Assembly: GCA_910587545.1 (NCBI GenBank)
Contig: CAJUMI010000070.1
Coordinates: 1 to 13,580 of the forward strand
Source of the DNA: an uncultured Muribaculaceae bacterium
Lineage (GTDB): Bacteria; Bacteroidota; Bacteroidia; Bacteroidales; Muribaculaceae
Direction: 5' to 3'
Length of the DNA: 13,580 nt
In this document: positions 6,349 to 13,342 of the stretch, one piece after another
Layout of the letters: the number at the start of each line of letters is the position of its first letter
How positions within the stretch are numbered: position 1 is the stretch's first letter
The notes under the pieces: model-generated
Database searches by the model: none
Seen by the model: only the letters and a program-made list of their open reading frames with translations
What the model was told of the DNA's origin: nothing
Translations under genes and position numbers: made by a program

Positions 6349-8579
6349 CAGAATTTAACTGCAATTGACGCCATGACGTTGGTTGTCGCCTGAGCGGCAT
6401 AACCGGCATAGCGGTATATGACTTTCTGACCGGCATCGCCGACATAATATCCTGCGCCCGCATAGCCGTTGTTCTCATACTTCTCATTGAAGAGATTGTA
6501 TACCGAAACTCCGAGGCGCACTTCCTTGAGCGAGAGCAGACGGCTGAAGGTGTAGCCGAGATGCAGATCGGTCACGAAGTATGCGTCGAGGCTCTGCTCG
6601 TCGTTACGGGCGTTGTTGAGATACTGCTTCGACACATAGCGGCTGTCGAGGTTGGCTTCGAAACCGGCATATTTGAAACCGAAAGAGTTGGCCAGAGTGA
6701 AATCGGGAGAAAATGCTATCGGTGTGTCGCCGAGATCGAATGAAATCGGATTTGTCCATTCGTCCTCATAGATATACTCTACGAAGTTCTTGATGCGGTT
6801 GCGAGAGAGCGTGGCATTGATATTCCAGTCAAACCACTTACAGGGACGAAGTGATGCCTGAAGTTCGACACCCATCCTATAGCTTTTAGGGACGTTGATG
6901 CTCAGCGGATTGCCTGTGTCAGACAGTTGACCGGTCACGACAAGCTGATCCTTGTAGTCCATATAATAGAGGTTCACTCCAGCCGAGAATATCGGGCTGT
7001 TGAAACTGTAGCCTAACTCATAGTCAAACAGGCGCTCGGCGCGGGGAACATTGTGCATGTCACCATCGGTGAAGTTGTCTCTGACCGGTTCTTTATGGGC
7101 TACGCTCCACGAAGCGAACATACGGTTGGCCGGGTTTATGTCCCAGTTAAGACCGACCTTGGGATTGAAGAAATCATATTTCTTATGAATGTCGAGAACC
7201 TGCATAGCGTCGGTGTTATAGTCGAAGTTGTCGCTGCGGCCGGTGATCTTGTAGTCGATATGGCGGTACTGCAAGTCACCGAAAGCCGAAAGTCCGGAAG
7301 CGATCGCAACATTGGCACGGGCATAGATATTGCCGTCGAGCTTTTCGCCAAGATTGCGATAATACTCCTGCAGGGGATTAATCGGGCCGACATAGTTGCG
7401 CACCCAGGCGATCTGGCCGAAGTGATGGCCGCGGAAATTGTTCAAAGCGCCGCCGAGGACAGCCAAGACCCGACCGTGATTGTAAGACAGAGAGAACACA
7501 CCGCCCCCGAAACCGTTGTCATTTTTTTTCAGGCGGATGAGGTCGCTTTTCTTGACCTTCTCGCCGTCAATGTAGAAAGGCTCGAGTCCATATTCGGCAA
7601 GAGTGCGGCCTGTCTTATACTGGTTATAGTATCCGTCGTCCTTGGTGTAGTGCAGGCCGACATTGAGATTCATGCGGTCAGACAGCGTCTGCGAGAAGAG
7701 CAGGTGGAAATGATGCTGGATGTAGTTGTCGGTCTGATCGTCGTAGAATGCCGTCGAGCCGTCGCTTGCAGTGTATTTGCCGCAGGGGTTGTAACGGCGG
7801 CCGTACTCGGCCATCTCCTCTTTCGATGCGTAATCCCAGGCCATATAGGTCTGCTCCTTGCCGCCGAACGCAAGCAGGCGGACTGATGTGCCGGCGTTGC
7901 GGTATGCGACCTGCCCGAAGTAGCTCCAAAGTTTGGACCACGCGCGGTCGATGTATCCGTCGCTGCCGAGATGGCTGAAACGGGCGTCTACCGACCAGTG
8001 GCCGCCAAGAAGGCCGGAGCCGACGCGGAGTGTCTGTTTGTTAGTGTTATACATGCCGTACGTACCTGCAAATTCAGCGTATGCATCATCCGATGGCACA
8101 TCGGTCAGCATGTTGATCGACGCGCCGAATGCCCCAGCGCCATTGGTCGACGTTCCGGCGCCGCGCTGTATCTGGATGTCGCGCAGCGATGATGCGAGAT
8201 CGGGCATGTTGACCCAATAGACATTGTGGCTCTCTGAATTGTTGATGGGAATGCCGTTGGCTGTGACGTTAATACGCGAGCCGTCGGTGCCGCGCACACG
8301 GATCGACGAATATCCCATGCCTGCGCCGGCATCGGATGTCGTGATGACCGATGGAGTCATGTTAAGCAGAAACGGGATGTCGTGACCGTCGTTGACCTTG
8401 GCGATCTGAGCCTTGGTGACGTTGGTGAACGCGACGGGAGTCTTTGCGCCAGCACGGTTTGCAACTACCTCGACATTGTCGAGGTTAATCACTCTCAAAG
8501 AGTCGGCACTGTCAGTTCCGACAGCCGACATGCAGGGCGACGCGCATAGCGACACCGCTGCGAGAATCAGTTTGTTCAT
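6348..8579 (-). CDS. TonB-dependent outer-membrane receptor, probable thiamine receptor
   Basis: A 743-residue TonB-dependent receptor. A short signal peptide (residues 1 to about 20) is followed by a possible TonB box near DSLRVINLDNVEV, then a plug domain at about 43-160 (GYSSIRVRGTDGSRINVTANGIPINNSE, then QIQRGAGTSTNGAGAFGASINM), then a barrel from about 165 to the terminal VKF. The barrel shows conserved late-strand signatures such as VYNLFNEKYENNGY. I place the start at the ATG 8579-8577. A longer in-frame reading begins at 8717, but its extra 46 codons translate the TPP aptamer and the promoter. The receptor likely imports thiamine or its phosphates with energy from TonB-ExbBD and passes them to the PnuT permease encoded next. 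No carboxypeptidase-like N-domain and no SusD partner are present. Such receptors have been called Omr1 in riboswitch surveys. Confidence 0.95.
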   Translation of the reverse strand: MNKLILAAVSLCASPCMSAVGTDSADSLRVINLDNVEVVANRAGAKTPVAFTNVTKAQIAKVNDGHDIPFLLNMTPSVITTSDAGAGMGYSSIRVRGTDGSRINVTANGIPINNSESHNVYWVNMPDLASSLRDIQIQRGAGTSTNGAGAFGASINMLTDVPSDDAYAEFAGTYGMYNTNKQTLRVGSGLLGGHWSVDARFSHLGSDGYIDRAWSKLWSYFGQVAYRNAGTSVRLLAFGGKEQTYMAWDYASKEEMAEYGRRYNPCGKYTASDGSTAFYDDQTDNYIQHHFHLLFSQTLSDRMNLNVGLHYTKDDGYYNQYKTGRTLAEYGLEPFYIDGEKVKKSDLIRLKKNDNGFGGGVFSLSYNHGRVLAVLGGALNNFRGHHFGQIAWVRNYVGPINPLQEYYRNLGEKLDGNIYARANVAIASGLSAFGDLQYRHIDYKITGRSDNFDYNTDAMQVLDIHKKYDFFNPKVGLNWDINPANRMFASWSVAHKEPVRDNFTDGDMHNVPRAERLFDYELGYSFNSPIFSAGVNLYYMDYKDQLVVTGQLSDTGNPLSINVPKSYRMGVELQASLRPCKWFDWNINATLSRNRIKNFVEYIYEDEWTNPISFDLGDTPIAFSPDFTLANSFGFKYAGFEANLDSRYVSKQYLNNARNDEQSLDAYFVTDLHLGYTFSRLLSLKEVRLGVSVYNLFNEKYENNGYAGAGYYVGDAGQKVIYRYAGYAAQATTNVMASIAVKF

Positions 8580-8587
8580 ACGTTTTA

Positions 8588-8668
8588 TTTTCTCTACGCC
8601 GGTATTACCCGGATCAGGTTCAAAGGGTATGATCTCAGCTTCGCCTTGCGGGCTAAGCACCCCTAATA
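8588..8668 (-). promoter_or_regulatory. TPP (THI-box) riboswitch
   Basis: The leader of the receptor gene contains the core sequence elements of the thiamine pyrophosphate aptamer in order on the minus strand: GGGGTGC (8663-8657), a short P3-like hairpin GCC-CGCAA-GGC, CTGAGA (8638-8633), TACCC, ACCTGATC (8619-8612), and GGGTAATACCGGCGTAG (8610-8594). TTTATT (8670-8665) and AATAAA (8590-8585) can close P1. Binding of TPP should switch the operon off when thiamine is plentiful. The aptamer ends about 15 bases before the ATG, leaving no room for a separate intrinsic terminator, so control is probably at translation initiation; that last point is an inference. Boundaries are approximate. Confidence 0.95.
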
Positions 8669-8686
8669 AATCTCTTTTTATCGCCG

Positions 8687-8718
8687 CAAAGGTAACACTA
8701 AATTCCCGACCGGCCAAA
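8687..8718 (-). promoter_or_regulatory. Promoter of the riboswitch-controlled thiamine uptake operon
   Basis: Minus strand TTTG (8718-8715), a 20-base spacer and TACCTTTG (8694-8687) fit the Bacteroidota consensus exactly. Transcription would start near 8681-8683, just ahead of the aptamer's P1 strand, for a leader of about 103 bases. This position rules out a receptor start codon at 8717. Confidence 0.78.
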
Positions 8719-8828
8719 AAAACGTGATAATTTTACCGCAGGCCTGACTATACGCCTTACGTTAATCCCCGACCAAGCGGCTGAGAGCGTGTTTGAGACC
8801 CGTTCTCTGGGAACACAGGGCCTAAGGC
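8719..8828 (-). other. Intergenic region behind maf; weak hairpin, no gene
   Basis: These 110 bases separate the maf stop from the thiamine operon promoter; both flanking genes run on the minus strand. A hairpin can form at 8799-8820 (CCC and GTTC pairing with GAAC and GGG around a 5-base loop, with a 3-base bulge). Next to it GGCC-TAA-GGCC (8819-8829) straddles the maf stop. No T-run follows, so I would not call it an intrinsic terminator. Confidence 0.3.
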
Positions 8829-9389
8829 CTAAAAGTCGCGGAGATGGCGATGCAGGGCATGGAGCGGGAGACCCATGACGTTGTAGTAGCAGCCATGGAT
8901 ACCGATTATGCCGATGCAGCCTACCCATTCCTGGATGCCGTATGCACCGGCCTTGTCAAAGGGACAGTAACGGTCGACATAATAATTGATCGCCTCGTCA
9001 GACAGTCGGTCGAATGTGACTTCGGTAGTCTCTGCGAAAGTAACAGTCCGGTCGGCAGACATAAGTGTCACTCCCGTGACGACTTTGTGGGTTTTGCCTG
9101 ACAGACGGTTCAGCATATCTATCGCCTGCCGGCGGTCTTTAGGCTTCCCGAGTATCCCGCCATCGCATATCACAACCGTGTCGGCAGTGACGACGATGTC
9201 GTCTCCGACAGGCAGCCCGGCGTAAGCCTTCGCTTTCAGGGCCGACAGATAAGGCGCCACTTCGTCGGCCGACAGACCGGCGGGATAAGTCTCGTCGACT
9301 TTACGAGGCTCCACGATCTCATAATCGCAGTCAAGCAGGGCGAGCAGTTCGCGGCGGCGCGGAGAGTTGGAAGCAAGCAGCAATTTCAT
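8829..9389 (-). CDS. maf: Maf family nucleoside triphosphate pyrophosphatase, dTTP/UTP type
   Basis: A 186-residue Maf protein. These enzymes hydrolyse nucleoside triphosphates, including modified bases, to monophosphate and pyrophosphate as house-cleaning, and have been linked to septum inhibition. Visible motifs are LASNSPRRRELL (residues 5-16, phosphate-binding Ser7 and Arg11/12), VDETYP (31-36), the Lys in the SALKAKAY helix (49-56), the catalytic-base region TADTVV (68-73), LGKPKD (80-85), KVVTGV (102-107) and DKAGAYGIQ (145-153). These resemble the YhdE-like branch active on dTTP and UTP, which is an inference from motif pattern. It is the last gene of a five-gene operon, 15 bases after the KdsC-like gene. 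Length is typical and all key residues seen are present. Confidence 0.94.
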   Translation of the reverse strand: MKLLLASNSPRRRELLALLDCDYEIVEPRKVDETYPAGLSADEVAPYLSALKAKAYAGLPVGDDIVVTADTVVICDGGILGKPKDRRQAIDMLNRLSGKTHKVVTGVTLMSADRTVTFAETTEVTFDRLSDEAINYYVDRYCPFDKAGAYGIQEWVGCIGIIGIHGCYYNVMGLPLHALHRHLRDF

Positions 9390-9404
9390 AAGCTGTCATG
9401 TCAG

Positions 9405-9929
9405 TTACCAGCCGAACGCATCGGCATGTGACATCCAGAGTCCTTTGGCTCTGAGAACCTGTTCGACAAGTTCGCGCCCGGCACCGTAGCCGCCGTCGGC
9501 ACGGGTGATATAGCGGGCGATAGCCTTGACCTCGGGATCGGCGTCGCGAGGCGCGCATGGCAGGCCGACGGCCTGCATCACACAGATGTCGGGGATGTCG
9601 TCTCCCATGTAGGCGACCCTGTCGGGCGTAAGCCCTGTGCGGTCAAGCCAGTCGAGCAGACAAGGCATCTTGTCGGCGGCTTTCAGATAGACATCATTGA
9701 CTCCAAGTGCATTATAGCGCCGGCAGAGAGTTTCGTCGGCCGCGCCTGTGATTATAGCGAACCTTATGCCTTTTTTAACGGCAAGCTGTATGGAATAACC
9801 GTCCTTGACGTTGACCATACGCCGCGGCGCGCCGTCATCGCCCATCGGAACGGTCGACGGCGACAGCACACCGTCGATATCGAACACTATGCCGTCGATC
9901 ATGGTCAGATCGTAATCGATTTTGCTCAT
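9405..9929 (-). CDS. kdsC: KdsC-like HAD phosphatase (3-deoxy-D-manno-octulosonate 8-phosphate phosphatase)
   Basis: A 174-residue capless HAD phosphatase of the KdsC/YrbI group, which removes phosphate from Kdo-8-phosphate before Kdo is activated and added to lipid A. Motif I is VFDIDGVLSP (Asp17 nucleophile, Asp19). The insertion that serves as a cap in the tetramer carries NVKDGYSIQLAVKKG (about 40-54). Motif II is ITGA (60-63), motif III lysine lies in YLKAADK (81-87), and motif IV is YMGDDIPD (107-114). RADGGYGAGRELVEQVL near the C-terminus is the family tail. A longer reading frame extends upstream to 10043, but I chose ATG 9929: it overlaps the preceding stop as ATGA (9929-9926) and gives the normal family length. 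The substrate could also be a related sugar-acid phosphate, since kdsA and kdsB are not in the window. Confidence 0.9.
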   Translation of the reverse strand: MSKIDYDLTMIDGIVFDIDGVLSPSTVPMGDDGAPRRMVNVKDGYSIQLAVKKGIRFAIITGAADETLCRRYNALGVNDVYLKAADKMPCLLDWLDRTGLTPDRVAYMGDDIPDICVMQAVGLPCAPRDADPEVKAIARYITRADGGYGAGRELVEQVLRAKGLWMSHADAFGW

Positions 9930-10711
9930 AGTTTGCAATTGAGATTGTGAGTAGAGATTATCGCATTTGTAAGATCGCGGTAGATCCCGGCCATCCCGGG
10001 ATCGAGTCGCGCCATGTGCTCGCGCATGACCTCGACATCGCAACGCATCGCCGGGCCGGTCTGTGATGCGCGCGGTCCGAGAGCGACAGCTTTGTCGAGC
10101 GTGGCGCGCACAAGCGGCTCGACGACCGAGAAATCATATCCATCGGCAGCAAGTACCTGAGCAGTGCAGTCCCACAGATAATTGACAAAATTGCACGATA
10201 GCACACCGGCGATATGGAGCGTCTTGCGACGGGCCGAATCCGCATGATAGACTCGCTGCGAGAGCATGTGAGCAAATCGGTCTATATCTTCAAGGACGCG
10301 GTCATCCGACGCTTCGGTGAAAAAAGGCACTTCGTCGATGCGCACGTCTGCGTCGCGGGTGAAAGTCTGCAACGGATATAGAACAGCCGTGCGGCCTGAA
10401 GCGCCAGCGAGAGCCGCCAACGGAACGCTGCCTGACGTATGGGCCACTATTCCGCTGACCGCAGGCATCGCTTCGACGATCTCGGGTACGGCAGCGTCAG
10501 CCACGGCGATAAGATAGAAGTCGGCATCTGTCACCAGACGGTCGAGACTATCGATAGGCTGGGCTGCGATTTCCGAAGCCAGACGCAGGGCATGGGCTGA
10601 ATTTCGGCTGTAGACCTGAACGATGCGACATCCGACCCCTGCGAACGCCTTGGCCAGATGTGTCGCTACGTTTCCGGAACCGATAATGACTATGCGTTTC
10701 ACCGATATCAA
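9926..10711 (-). CDS. Rossmann-fold DUF2520 protein, NAD(P)-dependent oxidoreductase-like
   Basis: The roughly 261-residue product has an N-terminal NAD(P)-binding domain, IVIIGSGNVATHLAKAF (about residues 7-23), similar to the F420-dependent NADP reductase and pyrroline-5-carboxylate reductase folds. HTSGSVPL and LYPLQTF (about 91-117) follow. The C-terminal helical DUF2520 domain carries KTLHIAGVLSCNFVNYLW and a GPRASQTGPAMRCD-like signature (about 213-226). The reaction is unknown; a dehydrogenase/reductase role is inferred from fold. No ATG is available: an upstream in-frame stop lies at 10729-10727 and the candidates are TTG 10711 or GTG 10702. Both sit just behind the nitroreductase stop (10718-10716), so initiation is probably coupled to it. 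The 3' end overlaps the KdsC-like gene by 4 bases. Confidence 0.88.
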   Translation of the reverse strand: MISVKRIVIIGSGNVATHLAKAFAGVGCRIVQVYSRNSAHALRLASEIAAQPIDSLDRLVTDADFYLIAVADAAVPEIVEAMPAVSGIVAHTSGSVPLAALAGASGRTAVLYPLQTFTRDADVRIDEVPFFTEASDDRVLEDIDRFAHMLSQRVYHADSARRKTLHIAGVLSCNFVNYLWDCTAQVLAADGYDFSVVEPLVRATLDKAVALGPRASQTGPAMRCDVEVMREHMARLDPGMAGIYRDLTNAIISTHNLNCKL

Positions 10712-10715
10712 ATTA

Positions 10716-11255
10716 TCACCAACGTCCTATGTGGATTTTCTCCCAAAGCAGCTTCGACGGATCGACCGGCTTGCGGTCTTCGTCGATATGTCCGAATGTC
10801 ACGATACATTCCACAGCCATGTGCTCGGGGATGTCAAGCAGTTCGCGGACGATTGTCTCAGACGACTCTCCGTCAGCAGCCAGACGGTTGCGCACCTGTA
10901 TCCAGCATGAACCGAGTCCGAGATCGGCTGCCTGAAGGTGCATGAACACAGCAGCGATAGACGCATCTTCGATATAGACGTCGCTTTTGGTCGTGTCGGC
11001 AGTGACGGCCACAGCGAATGCGGCCGAAGCTATTGGTTTGGTGCCAAACTGCTTGCAGTCGGCCAGTCGTGCGAGCATGTCCTTATCCTCTATGACAACA
11101 AACTCCCATGGGCGAGCGCTCTTGGAAGTCGGAGCCAGCAGAGCGGCTTCAAGTATTTTGCTGACATCATCAGCGTCGACAGGCTGATCTTTGTAACGGC
11201 GGATGCTGTGACGGGTCAACAGCAACTGGTGGAGATTGTCCATGGGCATTGTCAT
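10716..11255 (-). CDS. Nitroreductase-family FMN oxidoreductase
   Basis: A 179-residue member of the nitroreductase family, FMN-dependent homodimers that use NAD(P)H to reduce nitro compounds, quinones or flavins. FMN-contacting features are RHSIRRYKDQPV (residues 15-26), the LLAPTSKSARPWEFVVI segment (39-55), LQAADLGLGSCWI (107-119), and the C-terminal VTFGHIDEDRKPVDPSK (152-168). The size matches the short single-domain branch. The physiological substrate cannot be told. ATG 11255 overlaps the stop of the upstream SPOR protein as ATGA (11255-11252); Met3 or Met5 are possible alternative starts. DUF2520 follows after 4 bases, so this is the second gene of a coupled operon. Confidence 0.93.
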   Translation of the reverse strand: MTMPMDNLHQLLLTRHSIRRYKDQPVDADDVSKILEAALLAPTSKSARPWEFVVIEDKDMLARLADCKQFGTKPIASAAFAVAVTADTTKSDVYIEDASIAAVFMHLQAADLGLGSCWIQVRNRLAADGESSETIVRELLDIPEHMAVECIVTFGHIDEDRKPVDPSKLLWEKIHIGRW

Positions 11256-12304
11256 TTACGACATACCCACGCATTAGGATAACGGTCGGCAAAGGCGGCT
11301 GCAGCTGACTGCGCCTCGCGCGAAGTCGAACCCGTCGCCGCATAGACACGGTAACGGCCATCCTTGGCAAGTATGCCAGTATTATTGAGTTTTGAATTTT
11401 CTATGAATTCAAGGGCGTCAGCCTCCGAAACGAGCGATGCGATCACCAGGCAATAACGGTCATCGGCATTGAAGCGCACCTGTCTGCCGGCTGCGGACGC
11501 TTTATGCTGACGTGCGGCCTCAGCCACGCGCTGACGCACATATGCGGCGTGGGCGGCGGTGTCGACCGTCTCGGCGGCATCATTGTGATTATAGAGATAC
11601 AGTTTTATTTCCGAGCTGAGTTCACCCGGGCGACGTATCAACTCCGATCGGCGGCTATCGTCGCTTAAGGCCGGTCTGGTCTTGAAATTTTCAATGCCGA
11701 ACGAGGCATACTGAGCCTGCTCTATATTAATAGGAGTGGTCAGCACGAATCCGAGCGCGATCAGAATCGCCAGAGATGCCGCAACCTTGACAGCCTTACC
11801 TATATATGCAGGCAGAGAACGCCGGGCGCTGACCAGACTCTCGGCGAGAGCCGCCGCACGTCGGCGAGCAAGCGAATTGACGGGGGTCAGTTCAAGTTCG
11901 GGCAGCCACATAAATGCCGGAGTCAACAGCGACGATGCCGACGGCGCAGGCTCGAACGACAAAGCTCCAGTCTCGGCCAACATGACAAGACGGCCTGCCG
12001 CTCCGAGAGAGAGCGATCCGGTCTTATGAAGCTCCGCGCGCATGTTCTCGACCTCGGCGCTCACTATTTTGCCGGCAACCTCGAAAGTGACATCCTTGGC
12101 GCGGGCGACTGACGAGAACAGCATGCCGTCATTGTGAGTCAGGGACGAGTTGAACGAAAACGTCCGTCCAGGCGGCAGCATGTGCAATCCGCTGTCATCG
12201 CAACGCGCAGGCAGACTGTGAGCTATCACCGCACCCAGACCGGGAATGACAACGCAGTCATTGCCGGTAAGCAGATACTCGATATGTCGGACAATTTCAT
12301 TCAT
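11252..12304 (-). CDS. HU-CCDC81-type and SPOR domain membrane protein
   Basis: A 350-residue envelope protein of a Bacteroidota-typical architecture. The N-terminus, from residue 1 (MNEIVRHIEYLL, then CVVIPGLGAVIA), matches the first HU-CCDC81-like domain. A second such unit covers about 58-130 (DGMLFSSVARAKD, then GAAGRLVMLAETGALSFEP). A single membrane helix lies at about 171-190, followed by a low-complexity linker. The C-terminal SPOR domain spans about 282-350 (YCLVIASLVSEADALEFIE, KDGRYRVYAATGSTSREAQSAA, PNAWVCRK). SPOR domains bind denuded peptidoglycan at division sites, so the protein probably links a cytoplasmic HU-like module to the periplasmic wall. The start is firm because the conserved N-terminus begins at this ATG. 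The -7 promoter box ends only 5 bases upstream. It is the first gene of a five-gene operon. Confidence 0.9.
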   Translation of the reverse strand: MNEIVRHIEYLLTGNDCVVIPGLGAVIAHSLPARCDDSGLHMLPPGRTFSFNSSLTHNDGMLFSSVARAKDVTFEVAGKIVSAEVENMRAELHKTGSLSLGAAGRLVMLAETGALSFEPAPSASSLLTPAFMWLPELELTPVNSLARRRAAALAESLVSARRSLPAYIGKAVKVAASLAILIALGFVLTTPINIEQAQYASFGIENFKTRPALSDDSRRSELIRRPGELSSEIKLYLYNHNDAAETVDTAAHAAYVRQRVAEAARQHKASAAGRQVRFNADDRYCLVIASLVSEADALEFIENSKLNNTGILAKDGRYRVYAATGSTSREAQSAAAAFADRYPNAWVCRK

Positions 12305-12309
12305 GACTA

Positions 12310-12340
12310 CAAATTTAGTTCGTTTTTTTCATAATTCAAA
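12310..12340 (-). promoter_or_regulatory. Operon promoter abutting the SPOR-protein start codon
   Basis: Minus strand TTTG (12340-12337), a 19-base spacer and TAAATTTG (12317-12310) fit the Bacteroidota consensus. The box ends 5 bases before the ATG (12304-12302), so transcription would begin at or within about 3 bases of the start codon. No other full match was found between here and the divergent TPR gene. Confidence 0.68.
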
Positions 12341-12385
12341 ACATTTTTTGGCACAAGCATCTCTAATTGTTAGCAAATTATGGCC

Positions 12386-12393
12386 TAACTTTG
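12386..12393 (+). promoter_or_regulatory. -7 element for the TPR gene, with leader hairpin
   Basis: TAACTTTG at 12386-12393 matches the TAnnTTTG element; the nearest TTG upstream (12367-12369) is only 16 bases away, so the -33 part is imperfect. Transcription would start near 12397-12400, about 63 bases before the ATG. ACGGTC (12396-12401) and GACCGT (12408-12413) can form a 6-bp hairpin at the very 5' end of the leader. Confidence 0.5.
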
Positions 12394-12461
12394 CGACGGT
12401 CAACGCCGACCGTAATTATCAACAACTTTTCAACATACATTTCCCAAGCTACCGTCAAGTC

Positions 12462-13334
12462 ATGAAATATCGCTTTTGCAGGCTCCTAACAGTATCAGTC
12501 ATATTATCTATGACATCCATCAGCGGCAGAGCCGTCGCCTCAGAGCCGTCGCCGGCTAATCCCGACATTGACGCAAACCCCTATTTCATCCTTACAGCCG
12601 AGGCTGACAGCGCCATAGCCAAGGGCGACTACGACAGAGCGGCAGCCCGTCTGATCGACGCAATGGCCGTAGAGCCCGACAATCCGGGCAACCTGCTGCT
12701 CAAGACCAATCTCGGCATCGTCTACAGCGCCCTTGACCGCGATTCTCTCGCAACGGCCACTCTCAGCGATGTCATCAGCCGCGCTCCCTCGATGACAGTC
12801 GCGCTCGTCGCGCGAGGTCGTATTGCATTAAAAACAAGGCACGATTCGCTCGCCTTAGCCGATTTTTCGAGAGCTATAAAGGTAGACTCGCTATGCACTG
12901 ACGCACGCTATTTCCGCGGGCTGATGGCGCTTTACGGCGGCGACCGCAAGATGGCCGAGGCCGATCTGGCTGTCATCGGCAGCCTGCAGCCCGACCGACC
13001 CCGCACACTTTCGGCTCTCGGAGCATTGTACTCTATGACAGGCCGCGAGCGCGAAGCCGTAAAATATCTCGAACGCCTGATCGAAGACGACCCCGCTCCG
13101 GAGTTCTATGCCACGCTTGCAGGATGCTACCTCACACTCGAAAAACTGAGCGATGCCTCGCGTGTAATCGCCGAGGGATTGCGTCTGTATCCTCGGGATC
13201 CCGAACTTTATTACTATCGCGCGTGGCTCAACCGTGAACGTTTCAGATATGACGACGCAAAAGCCGATGCCAAACTCGCCATAAAATATGGTGCGTCGCC
13301 TCAAAAAGTCAACGATCTTTTCAAAAAGAAATAA
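12462..13334 (+). CDS. Exported tetratricopeptide repeat protein
   Basis: A 290-residue protein with a signal peptide (KYRFCRLL basic start, hydrophobic core to about residue 20, likely cleavage near AVA-SEP at 24-30), then about seven TPR-like helix pairs from residue 42 to 280. Examples are AIAKGDYDRAAARLIDAMAVEPDNP (51-75), DSLALADFSRAIKVD (128-142), REREAVKYLERLIEDDPAP (195-213) and RYDDAKADAKLAIKYGASP (262-280). The C-terminus is basic (LFKKK). TPR arrays act as protein-binding scaffolds; no catalytic domain is present and the partner is unknown. The reading frame stays open back to 12246, but I chose ATG 12462 because the signal peptide begins there and the -7 promoter box lies at 12386-12393. 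It is transcribed divergently from the SPOR operon. Confidence 0.88.
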   Translation: MKYRFCRLLTVSVILSMTSISGRAVASEPSPANPDIDANPYFILTAEADSAIAKGDYDRAAARLIDAMAVEPDNPGNLLLKTNLGIVYSALDRDSLATATLSDVISRAPSMTVALVARGRIALKTRHDSLALADFSRAIKVDSLCTDARYFRGLMALYGGDRKMAEADLAVIGSLQPDRPRTLSALGALYSMTGREREAVKYLERLIEDDPAPEFYATLAGCYLTLEKLSDASRVIAEGLRLYPRDPELYYYRAWLNRERFRYDDAKADAKLAIKYGASPQKVNDLFKKK

Positions 13335-13342
13335 AAGCCTTG

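Noticed and set aside
5758..6393. Plus-strand open frame of 211 codons over pnuT
   Set aside because: Antisense shadow of the permease: highly charged, no domain, no promoter, and it spans the pnuT/receptor junction.
7053..7886. Long open frame (277 codons) on the plus strand inside the receptor gene
   Set aside because: It is antisense to a clear TonB-dependent receptor, has no recognisable domain or signal, and low-complexity Val/Ile/Glu runs typical of reverse-complemented coding sequence.
9930..10043. Upstream extension of the KdsC-like protein
   Set aside because: The extra 38 residues are the DUF2520 gene read in another frame; the ATGA overlap at 9929-9926 and normal family length support the shorter protein.
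12246..12461. N-terminal extension of the TPR protein
   Set aside because: It overlaps the start of the divergent SPOR gene and both promoters, and would bury the signal peptide 72 residues inside the protein.
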